A DNA stretch of 7,299 bases from Alphaproteobacteria bacterium UBA6038 (GTDB taxonomy: Bacteria > Pseudomonadota > Alphaproteobacteria > Micropepsales > Micropepsaceae), in NCBI GenBank assembly GCA_002429315.1, contig DIZC01000027.1, positions 1 through 7,299 of the forward strand. Reading direction: 5' to 3'. The notes beneath the pieces were generated by a model. That model did no database searches. It saw only the letters and a program-made list of their open reading frames with translations, and was not told where the DNA came from. Shown here piece after piece: positions 1 to 5,022 of the stretch; the first letter of the stretch is position 1; each line of letters opens with the position of its first letter. A program made the position numbers and the translations under genes.

Positions 1-870
1 GCCAAGGCGCTCGGCGCCGACGTTGACGTGCTAGTGGCCGGCAAGGATTGCAAAGCCGTGGCCGACGCTGCCGCCAAGCTCGACGGCGTGAAGAAGGTGC
101 TGCTGGCGGACGCCGCGCTTTACCAACACTCGATTGCCGAGCCGCTCGCCGCGCTGATCGTCTCGCTCGCCGGCGCCTATGACGCCATCGTCGCGCCAGC
201 GACCACCAACGGCAAGAACGTGATGCCGCGGGTCGCCGCGTTGCTCGACGTCATGCAGATCTCCGAGATCACCAAGGTGATTTCGCCCGACACGTTCGAG
301 CGGCCGATCTATGCCGGCAACGCCATCGCCACCGTGCAGGCGCCGGAGGGGAAAAAGGTGATCACCGTGCGCACCACTGCGTTCAAGCCGGCGGAGGCAA
401 GCGGCAATGCGACCGTCGAACAGGTGAACGCCGCGACCGATCCCGGCCTTTCGCATTTCGTCGGCGAGGAGCTGTCGAAATCCGAGCGGCCCGAACTCAC
501 TTCGGCCAAGATCATCATCTCCGGCGGGCGCGGCATGCAGTCCGGCGAGAACTTCCACCTTTTGGAGAAGATCGCCGACAAGCTCCACGCCGCCGTCGGC
601 GCAAGCCGCGCCGCCGTCGATGCCGGGTTCGTGCCCAACGATTACCAGGTCGGGCAAACCGGCAAGGTGGTGGCGCCGGAGCTCTACATCGCGGTGGGAA
701 TCTCGGGCGCCATCCAGCATCTGGCCGGCATGAAGGATTCGAAAATCATCGCCGCCATCAACAAGGACGAAGAAGCGCCCATTTTCCAGATCGCCGATTA
801 CGGCGTCGTCGCCGACCTGTTCAAGGCGATTCCGGAAATGGACGAAGAATTGACCCGGCTTGGCTATTAA
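1..870 (+). CDS. etfA: Electron transfer flavoprotein subunit alpha (3' part, start outside window)
   Basis: This is the alpha subunit of the soluble ETF heterodimer, which takes electrons from acyl-CoA and other dehydrogenases and passes them to ETF:quinone oxidoreductase. The frame is open from base 1 and stops with TAA at 868-870, giving 289 residues. The family is usually about 310-320 residues, so roughly 25 N-terminal residues are missing. The C-terminal FAD-binding domain is complete. It has the GGRGMQSGENF segment (near 523-555), the VGQTGKVVAPELY segment, and the family signature starting LYIAVGISGAIQH at about 682 and running through the conserved A-x-N near 760. The final DYGVVADLFKAIPEMDEEL is also typical. 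A dehydrogenase gene follows 18 nt downstream, so the two are probably co-transcribed. By family habit etfB should lie just upstream. Identification is secure; only the start is unseen. Confidence 0.96.
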   Translation, partial: AKALGADVDVLVAGKDCKAVADAAAKLDGVKKVLLADAALYQHSIAEPLAALIVSLAGAYDAIVAPATTNGKNVMPRVAALLDVMQISEITKVISPDTFERPIYAGNAIATVQAPEGKKVITVRTTAFKPAEASGNATVEQVNAATDPGLSHFVGEELSKSERPELTSAKIIISGGRGMQSGENFHLLEKIADKLHAAVGASRAAVDAGFVPNDYQVGQTGKVVAPELYIAVGISGAIQHLAGMKDSKIIAAINKDEEAPIFQIADYGVVADLFKAIPEMDEELTRLGY

Positions 871-888
871 ACATCCAACGAGGCATTC

Positions 889-1764
889 ATGAGCATCGAA
901 CGGGTTGGCGTCGTCGGCGCAGGCCAGATGGGAACGGGCATCGCGCATGTGCTGGCGCTGGCCGGCATCGACGTGGTTCTCGAAGACATCGATCCCGACG
1001 CGCTCGACCGTGCGCTGCGGACGATCTCCCGCAACATGCAGCGCCAGGCCGGCCGCGGATTGATTCGCGACGAGGCGATCGAGCCGGCGCTTGCGCGCAT
1101 CCGCGCGGTGCGGGAGGTGGACGCCCTGCGCGGCCGCGATCTCGTCATCGAAGCGGCCACCGAAGACGAGAGCGTGAAGCGAAAGATTTTCGAGGAGCTG
1201 TGCCCGCGCCTCGACCCGCAGACCATGATCGCCACCAACACATCGTCCATTTCGATCACCCGGCTGGCCGCCTCCACCGACCGCCCGGAGAAGTTCATCG
1301 GGCTGCATTTCATGAACCCGGCACCGATGATGCAGTGCGTGGAAGTGATTCGCGGCATCGCCACCGACGACAACACCTTCCAGGCGGCGCTCGACATCGT
1401 GCGCCGGGTGGGCAAGACGCCGGCCTATGCGGAGGACTTCCCGGCATTCATCGTGAACCGCATCCTGATGCCGATGATCAATGAGGCGGTGTATACGCTG
1501 TACGAAGGCGTGGGGAACGTGGAGGCGATCGACACCGCCATGCGGCTGGGCGCCAATCATCCGATGGGGCCGCTGCAGCTCGCCGATTTCATCGGCCTCG
1601 ATACGTGTCTCTCGGTGATGCAGGTGCTGTACGAGGGCTTGGCGGACTCCAAATACCGGCCCTGCCCGCTGCTGGTGAAATACGTGGAAGCCGGCTGGCT
1701 CGGCCAGAAGACCGGCCGCGGCTTCTACGATTACCGCGGCGAGAAACCCGTGCCAACGCGATGA
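889..1764 (+). CDS. hbd: 3-hydroxybutyryl-CoA dehydrogenase (3-hydroxyacyl-CoA dehydrogenase family)
   Basis: This cytoplasmic enzyme interconverts 3-hydroxybutyryl-CoA and acetoacetyl-CoA with NAD(P) in butanoate/PHB metabolism or beta-oxidation. It has 291 residues, the normal length for the stand-alone family. An N-terminal Rossmann fold carries GAGQMG at residues 10-15 and an acidic residue after the second strand (E32/D33). The catalytic set of the family is visible: Ser119 in TNTSS, His140 in GLHFMNP, Glu152 and Asn190 in FPAFIVNR. The C-terminal dimer domain has NHPMGPLQLADFIGLD, then GRGFYDY near the end. The ATG at 889 is preceded by GAGG (880-883), 5 nt upstream. It follows etfA by 18 nt, which suggests an operon in which ETF handles the electrons of the preceding acyl-CoA dehydrogenase step. 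The exact substrate chain length and the preference for NAD or NADP cannot be read from the sequence, and the name paaH is possible. Confidence 0.94.
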   Translation: MSIERVGVVGAGQMGTGIAHVLALAGIDVVLEDIDPDALDRALRTISRNMQRQAGRGLIRDEAIEPALARIRAVREVDALRGRDLVIEAATEDESVKRKIFEELCPRLDPQTMIATNTSSISITRLAASTDRPEKFIGLHFMNPAPMMQCVEVIRGIATDDNTFQAALDIVRRVGKTPAYAEDFPAFIVNRILMPMINEAVYTLYEGVGNVEAIDTAMRLGANHPMGPLQLADFIGLDTCLSVMQVLYEGLADSKYRPCPLLVKYVEAGWLGQKTGRGFYDYRGEKPVPTR

Positions 1765-1773
1765 GCTCTTGAC

Positions 1774-1795
1774 TCTCGGACATTTGTGTCCGAGA
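1774..1795. promoter_or_regulatory. Perfect 9-bp inverted repeat upstream of hicA, probable operator
   Basis: The arms TCTCGGACA (1774-1782) and TGTCCGAGA (1787-1795) are perfect reverse complements around the 4-nt centre TTTG. The site lies in the 56-nt gap between the hydroxybutyryl-CoA dehydrogenase stop and the hicA ATG. A TTGACT sequence that could be a -35 box (1769-1774) abuts the left arm, but no good -10 box sits at the expected distance. Toxin-antitoxin operons of the HicAB type are usually autorepressed by the antitoxin at palindromes in the promoter, and this HicB carries a helix-turn-helix domain, so an operator is the favoured reading. An intrinsic terminator is less likely because no T-tract follows on either strand. 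Confidence 0.55.
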
Positions 1796-1820
1796 AGCGG
1801 ACGGGAGCAGATTGCGGCGG

Positions 1821-2018
1821 ATGGATAAACGCGACCGCTTCATCGCCGAAGTCCGAGAGGAAGCAAAGCGCCGCGGCCTCGCGTTCCGGCTCGACACCCG
1901 TCGCGGCAAAGGCGGTCACGCGATGCTGTGGATCGGCGACCGCGTGACAACCTTGCCGTCTCGGGAAATCGATCCCAAGACGGCGCGGAAGATCAGAAAG
2001 GCGTTGGGGCTGGGCTAA
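1821..2018 (+). CDS. hicA: HicA-family toxin (putative mRNA interferase)
   Basis: A 65-residue basic protein resembling HicA toxins, small double-stranded-RNA-binding-fold RNases that cleave mRNA and are neutralised by HicB. The core GKGGHAML (residues 29-36) with His33 lines up with the family's G-K-G-S-H active-site strand. The following DRVTTLPSREI and a C-terminal helix with KIRKALGLG match the family's TTVP...L(R)..L.(D/Q)LG(L/I) ending. A Gly replaces the usual Ser before the His, so this is a divergent member. The start is uncertain. The ATG at 1821 gives a normal N-terminus, but the only purine-rich stretch (GGGAG, 1803-1807) is 13 nt away. An in-frame TTG at 1812 lies 4 nt from it and would add three residues. 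A hicB-type gene follows after 16 nt, in the standard toxin-first order, and this context supports the call strongly. Confidence 0.82.
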   Translation: MDKRDRFIAEVREEAKRRGLAFRLDTRRGKGGHAMLWIGDRVTTLPSREIDPKTARKIRKALGLG

Positions 2019-2020
2019 GG

Positions 2021-2026
2021 AAGGAG
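2021..2026 (+). promoter_or_regulatory. Strong ribosome binding site of hicB
   Basis: AAGGAG lies 8 nt before the hicB ATG and immediately after the hicA stop. It is clearly better than anything in front of hicA. That would favour antitoxin over toxin synthesis from one transcript, a common arrangement when the toxin gene comes first. Confidence 0.8.
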
Positions 2027-2034
2027 CTTCACCG

Positions 2035-2469
2035 ATGCGATCGTTCGTATTTTACGCCCGCTTCGAGCCGGGCGAAAGGAAAGGCATTGTGGTCAGCTTC
2101 CCGGATGTTCCTGAAGCGATCACGCAAGGCGACAACTTGGCCGATGCAAGGCTGATGGCGGAAGAAGCGCTCGGTCTGGCGCTTCTGACGTATCCCGAAC
2201 GCGGCTATCCGCTGCCACGGCCACGCGCCCGGGGCAAAGGTCTGACGCCGGTCGGCGTGGCGCCCCAAACAGCGGCGAAGCTCGCCGTGCTGGACGCCTT
2301 TCGCCAGACCGGCATTGCGAAGTCCGATCTGGCGCGCCGCATGGGTAAAGATGAGAAGGAAATTCGCCGCATTCTCGATCCGCGGCACGCCACCAAACTT
2401 CCCGCGCTGACCGCCGCGCTGGAGGCGCTGGGACAGCGCCTCATCGTGGGCGTGGAGAAGGCCGCGTAG
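2035..2469 (+). CDS. hicB: HicB-family antitoxin with C-terminal DNA-binding domain
   Basis: A 144-residue antitoxin partner of the preceding HicA-like toxin. Residues 1-65 form the HicB partial RNase H-like domain that binds the toxin. The hallmark segment VVSFPDVPEAITQGD (19-33) is followed by a helix with A..MAEEAL and then G.PLPRP (57-62). Residues 77-130 look like a helix-turn-helix unit of the Xre/HicB type: TAAKLAVLDAF, then GIAKSDLARRMGKDEKEIRRILDP, where the turn and recognition helix fall, then a supporting helix LPALTAALEALG. This is the DNA-binding form of HicB expected to repress its own operon, probably at the palindrome 1774-1795. The start has a strong AAGGAG at 8 nt. The gene ends 1 nt before the stop of a convergent CopG-like gene, so the two 3' ends are tightly packed. 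The call is confident. Confidence 0.92.
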   Translation: MRSFVFYARFEPGERKGIVVSFPDVPEAITQGDNLADARLMAEEALGLALLTYPERGYPLPRPRARGKGLTPVGVAPQTAAKLAVLDAFRQTGIAKSDLARRMGKDEKEIRRILDPRHATKLPALTAALEALGQRLIVGVEKAA

Positions 2470-2470
2470 A

Positions 2471-2722
2471 TTATTCTCGTCCGGCTACCGCGCGTTCGAG
2501 CGCCTCGCGGATGAAACGCTGATAGGGAATGCGCCGTGCGTGCGCCCGCTTCTTCACCGCGGCCAGCAGCGTTTCCGGCAAGCGCATGTTCACGCGCGCG
2601 TCCTTCTTCTCGAACTCGAACCGCACCGGCTTGAACTGCGCGAAGTCCAGGCCGGAGAGGTCCTGATCGAGAAAGTCCTCTGCTTCCTTATCGCTTTTCG
2701 GCCTTGGGACCCGTTTTCTCAT
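2471..2722 (-). CDS. CopG/ribbon-helix-helix antitoxin-like protein (BrnA type), no toxin partner visible
   Basis: An 83-residue charged protein of the CopG-antitoxin type that often pairs with BrnT toxins. Residues 1-33 are an acidic/basic toxin-binding-like arm (KSDKEAEDFLDQDLSGLDFAQFKP). Residues 42-80 read as a ribbon-helix-helix: strand ARVNMRLP, helix ETLLAAVKKRAHARR, turn IPYQ, helix RFIREALERAV. The protein should dimerise and bind DNA. The start at 2722 (MRKRVPRPK) fits family length, although the bases before it carry no clear Shine-Dalgarno. The frame stays open to another ATG at 2833, but those extra 37 codons lie partly in a repeat element. BrnT normally precedes BrnA. Here the 188 nt upstream hold only repeats and no DUF497-like reading frame that I can recognise, so it appears orphaned. 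It converges on hicB with 1 nt between stops. Confidence 0.8.
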   Translation of the reverse strand: MRKRVPRPKSDKEAEDFLDQDLSGLDFAQFKPVRFEFEKKDARVNMRLPETLLAAVKKRAHARRIPYQRFIREALERAVAGRE

Positions 2723-2770
2723 CGACTCGTCCGCGACAGCTTCGACAATGCCAGCAGCGCAGAACATACA

Positions 2771-2906
2771 CCCCCTCCCTTGCGGGAGGGGGCAAATTCG
2801 AGCGGCGAAGAATTTGGGAGAGGAGTTCTGCATGTCGCGAACGGCCCCTCCCCCGCATTGCTTCCCTGCGCTTCAGCAATTCGCCCCCTCCCGCAAGGGG
2901 AGGGGG
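2771..2906. repeat. Composite inverted repeat: two hairpin elements meeting at one CATG
   Basis: The left element (about 2771-2834) and right element (about 2831-2906, inverted) share the same plan. Each has a GC-rich hairpin, then a short A/T-containing stem-loop, then a G-rich run, then CATG. Left hairpin: CCCCCTCCC (2771-2779) and GGGAGGGGG (2784-2792) around TTGC. Right hairpin: the same two arms at 2884-2892 and 2898-2906 around GCAAG. The secondary stems are AAATTC/GAATTT (2794-2799, 2810-2815) and ATTGCT/AGCAAT (2857-2862, 2875-2880). The same CATG (2831-2834) ends both elements. This looks like dispersed REP/MITE-like palindromic elements of alphaproteobacterial genomes. It fills the space between the tlpA-like stop (4 nt away) and the CopG-like start. 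Neither hairpin is followed by a T-tract, so transcription termination is uncertain. Confidence 0.75.
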
Positions 2907-2910
2907 ATTT

Positions 2911-3498
2911 TCAGGATGATTTGCGTGCGGGTGGCGCCAGAGACCTGAAGTAAACGATGGACTCCGGTGCATCCCATTTGACGGCGCCGACGGCGCGCGC
3001 CACCTCGCGGCCCTCAGGATCGATCAGCACCGAAAGCGGCAGGCCGTAGGCGCCGAACGCGCGCAGGAAAGCGCTGTTGGTGTCGAGATACACCGTCAGG
3101 TCGGCGTGGTGCGCCTTGAGGAACGCCGCGGTGTCGGCGGGTGTGCCGCGGCCGATATTCACCGCCACGATGGTGAGGCGTTGCGACCCGACTGCCGCCT
3201 GAAGATGCGCCAAGGCGGGCAATTCGCGCACGCACGGCGCGCACCATGTCGCCCACAGATTGAGCAGCACGTGCCGGCCGCGGAACGCGCTCAGCTTGTG
3301 AAGCCGCCCGCCGGCATCGGCGAACGCCACCGCCGGAATCGTCTTCGGCTGCGGATCGGCAACCAGCTTCGCCAGCGCGCCGGCGGGCCGCGCACCATGG
3401 ACAGAGCTCTCGAGCCTCACATATAGAGCCGCAGCCGCGACGACGACGGCCACGGCCGTGAGCCAGGCCAGCAGAACGCGTCGGGTATGAGGCGTCAT
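2911..3498 (-). CDS. tlpA: Membrane-anchored TlpA-like thiol:disulfide oxidoreductase (thioredoxin fold)
   Basis: A 195-residue periplasmic thioredoxin-like protein, probably a reductant in cytochrome c or cytochrome oxidase maturation, as for TlpA/ResA/CcmG relatives. Residues 8-27 form one hydrophobic N-terminal segment after two Arg, so it is likely an uncleaved anchor with the rest in the periplasm. The thioredoxin domain covers about 54-185. It has the redox motif WATWCAPC with Cys86 and Cys89, the strand IVAVNIGRGTP (110-120), and the cis-proline loop GLPLSVLIDPEG around Pro154, where the family more often has GLPTT. The start at 3498 gives the normal length. The frame is open further upstream, but that is antisense to argH. 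No good ribosome binding site precedes the start. Its ATG overlaps the argH ATG by 2 nt in divergent orientation. The precise redox partner cannot be inferred. Confidence 0.88.
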   Translation of the reverse strand: MTPHTRRVLLAWLTAVAVVVAAAALYVRLESSVHGARPAGALAKLVADPQPKTIPAVAFADAGGRLHKLSAFRGRHVLLNLWATWCAPCVRELPALAHLQAAVGSQRLTIVAVNIGRGTPADTAAFLKAHHADLTVYLDTNSAFLRAFGAYGLPLSVLIDPEGREVARAVGAVKWDAPESIVYFRSLAPPARKSS

Positions 3499-4879
3499 GG
3501 GCAAGAACACGATGTGGGGCGGACGCTTCGGCGAAGGCCCGGCGAAAATCATGGAGGAGATAAACGCCTCCATCGAAATTGACAAACGCCTGGCGGCGCA
3601 GGACCTCCGCGCCTCGCGCGCGCATGTCGAGATGCTGGCGGCGCAGAAGATCGTGTCGCAAGCCGATGCCGAAGCAATCCTGAGGGGCTTGGACGACATC
3701 GAAACCGAGATCGCCGACGGCCGCTTCGAGTTCCGGCGCGAGCTGGAGGATATCCACCTCAACATCGAGTCGCGGCTCGCGGAACTGATCGGGCCGGCGG
3801 CGGGGCGGCTGCACACCGCGCGCTCGCGCAACGACCAGGTGGCGACGGATTTCCGCCTGTGGGTGCGCGAGGCCTGCGCCCGCGCCGATGCGCTTCTGCT
3901 CGAACTGCAGCGCGCGCTGCTGGCGCAGGCGGAAACCCACGCCGATACCATCATGCCCGGGTTCACGCACCTGCAGCCGGCGCAGCCGGTGACGTTCGGG
4001 CACCATTGCCTCGCCTATGTCGAAATGTTCGCGCGCGACCGCGGCCGCTTTGCCGATGCCGCCACGCGGATGGACGAGTCACCGCTCGGCGCGGCGGCGC
4101 TCGCCGGAACGCCGTTTCCCATCGATCGCGAGCGCATGGCGAAGGCGCTCGGCTTCGCCCGCCCGATGCGCAATTCGCTGGATGCGGTGGCGTCGCGCGA
4201 TTTCGCACTCGAATACCTTGCGGCGGCGGCGATCTGCTCGATCAACCTGTCGCGGCTTGCCGAAGAGATCGTGCTGTGGTGCTCGCCCGCCTTCGGCTTT
4301 GTGAAATTCAGCGATGCCTTCACCACCGGCTCCTCAATCATGCCGCAGAAGCGCAACCCCGATGCCGCCGAACTGGTGCGCGGCAAAACCGGGCGCATCC
4401 TCGGCAGTTTCGTGATGTTGGCGAGCGTGCTGAAGGGGCTCGCGCTCGCTTACGCCAAGGATTTGCAGGAGGACAAGCCGGCGGTGTTCGAGGCGGCCGA
4501 CGCGCTGGAGCTGTCGCTCGCCGCGATGGCCGGCATGATGACGGACCTGCAGCCGCAAGCAGAGGCCATGCGGAAGGCTGCCGCGGCGGGTCATCCCACC
4601 GCCACCGATCTCGCCGATTGGCTGGTCGCCAAGCTTGGAAAGCCGTTCCGCGAGGCGCATCATATCGCAGGCGCCGTGGTGAAACGCGCAGACGAATTGA
4701 ATCTGCCGCTCGACAAGGTGCCTTTGCAGGAGATGCAGACCATCGAACCGAAGATGACCGCGGATGTGTTCCCGGTGCTCAGCGTGGAGGCCTCGGTGAA
4801 TTCGCGCGCCTCGTACGGCGGCACGGCGCCGGCGCAAGTGCGCCGGCAGATCGCCTTCTGGCGGGAGCAGCTGACATGA
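3497..4879 (+). CDS. argH: Argininosuccinate lyase
   Basis: Splits argininosuccinate into arginine and fumarate, the last step of arginine synthesis, as a cytoplasmic homotetramer of the fumarase/aspartase superfamily. It has 460 residues, the normal length. It begins MWGGRF (6-11) and EEINASI..D (20-29), typical of ArgH. The three conserved superfamily regions are present: C1 at HTARSRNDQ (106-114), C2 at GFTHLQPAQP (155-164) with His158 in the catalytic-base position, and C3, the signature GSSIMPQKRNPD (278-289) with the catalytic Ser in the flexible loop. The C-terminus has EASVNSRASYGGTAP. The ATG at 3497 has only a weak GAGG (3489-3492) 4 nt upstream, inside the divergent tlpA-like gene. 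The stop overlaps the next gene as ATGA. The promoter must lie inside the divergent gene because no intergenic space exists. Confidence 0.97.
   Translation: MGKNTMWGGRFGEGPAKIMEEINASIEIDKRLAAQDLRASRAHVEMLAAQKIVSQADAEAILRGLDDIETEIADGRFEFRRELEDIHLNIESRLAELIGPAAGRLHTARSRNDQVATDFRLWVREACARADALLLELQRALLAQAETHADTIMPGFTHLQPAQPVTFGHHCLAYVEMFARDRGRFADAATRMDESPLGAAALAGTPFPIDRERMAKALGFARPMRNSLDAVASRDFALEYLAAAAICSINLSRLAEEIVLWCSPAFGFVKFSDAFTTGSSIMPQKRNPDAAELVRGKTGRILGSFVMLASVLKGLALAYAKDLQEDKPAVFEAADALELSLAAMAGMMTDLQPQAEAMRKAAAAGHPTATDLADWLVAKLGKPFREAHHIAGAVVKRADELNLPLDKVPLQEMQTIEPKMTADVFPVLSVEASVNSRASYGGTAPAQVRRQIAFWREQLT
4863..4867 (+). promoter_or_regulatory. Ribosome binding site of the lptM-like gene, inside the argH 3' end
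   Basis: GGGAG sits 8 nt before the ATG at 4876, within the last argH codons. It decides the start of the small lipoprotein gene and supports coupled translation with argH. Confidence 0.6.
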
Positions 4880-5022
4880 TCCTGCGGCTCCTCCTCGTAT
4901 TCGGGCTTGTGTTCGCGGTGCCGGCCTGCGGCATCAAGAGCGATCTTCTGATGCCGAACGGCAAGCAGACGCCGAAGAACCAAAAAGATCCGTCGCGCCC
5001 GCCGCAGCCCATCGGCCATTGA
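4876..5022 (+). CDS. lptM: Small LptM/YifL-like outer-membrane lipoprotein
   Basis: A 48-residue lipoprotein. Residues 1-17 form a signal sequence (one Arg at position 4, then LLLVFGLVFAVPA), followed by Cys18 as the lipidation site. The lipobox reads V-P-A-C, with an unusual Pro at -2. After the Cys, GIKSDLLMPN matches the ACG.KG.L..P pattern of the YifL/LptM family, whose E. coli member stabilises the LptD/LptE lipopolysaccharide translocon. The tail is polar and Pro/Lys/Gln-rich (KQTPKNQKDPSRPPQPIGH) and probably disordered. The ATG overlaps the argH stop as ATGA, and the TGA shares one base with the lysA ATG (TGATG), so it is embedded in a coupled operon. A small lipoprotein in front of lysA is common in proteobacteria. 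Role in this organism is inferred from the family. Confidence 0.85.
   Translation: MILRLLLVFGLVFAVPACGIKSDLLMPNGKQTPKNQKDPSRPPQPIGH

Noticed and set aside
31..1560. 509-codon open frame on the minus strand across etfA and hbd
   Set aside because: It is a GC-rich antisense shadow: the opposite strand codes for two clearly recognised proteins. The product is His/Arg/Gly-rich low-complexity sequence with no family features.
1774..1795. Intrinsic terminator for the etfA-hbd operon
   Set aside because: The stem is good but no T-tract follows on either strand, and its position before a toxin-antitoxin operon fits an operator better.
2723..2833. Upstream extension of the CopG-like gene to ATG 2833
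   Set aside because: The extra residues are partly encoded by the hairpin repeat and lie before a normal-looking family N-terminus. It is kept only as a possibility in the findings.
2771..2906. CRISPR array or pair of terminators
   Set aside because: There are only two units in inverted orientation with no spacers of regular length, and no T-tracts follow the hairpins.
2723..2910. Possible BrnT toxin gene or remnant upstream of the CopG-like gene
   Set aside because: I read the three minus-strand frames nearest the CopG-like start and saw no BrnT-like ending. The rest of the interval is repeat sequence.
3859..5022. 387-codon plus-strand frame overlapping argH and ending at the lptM stop
   Set aside because: Only its last 49 codons (4876-5022) are real. 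The earlier part is the +1 shadow of argH and is Arg-rich.
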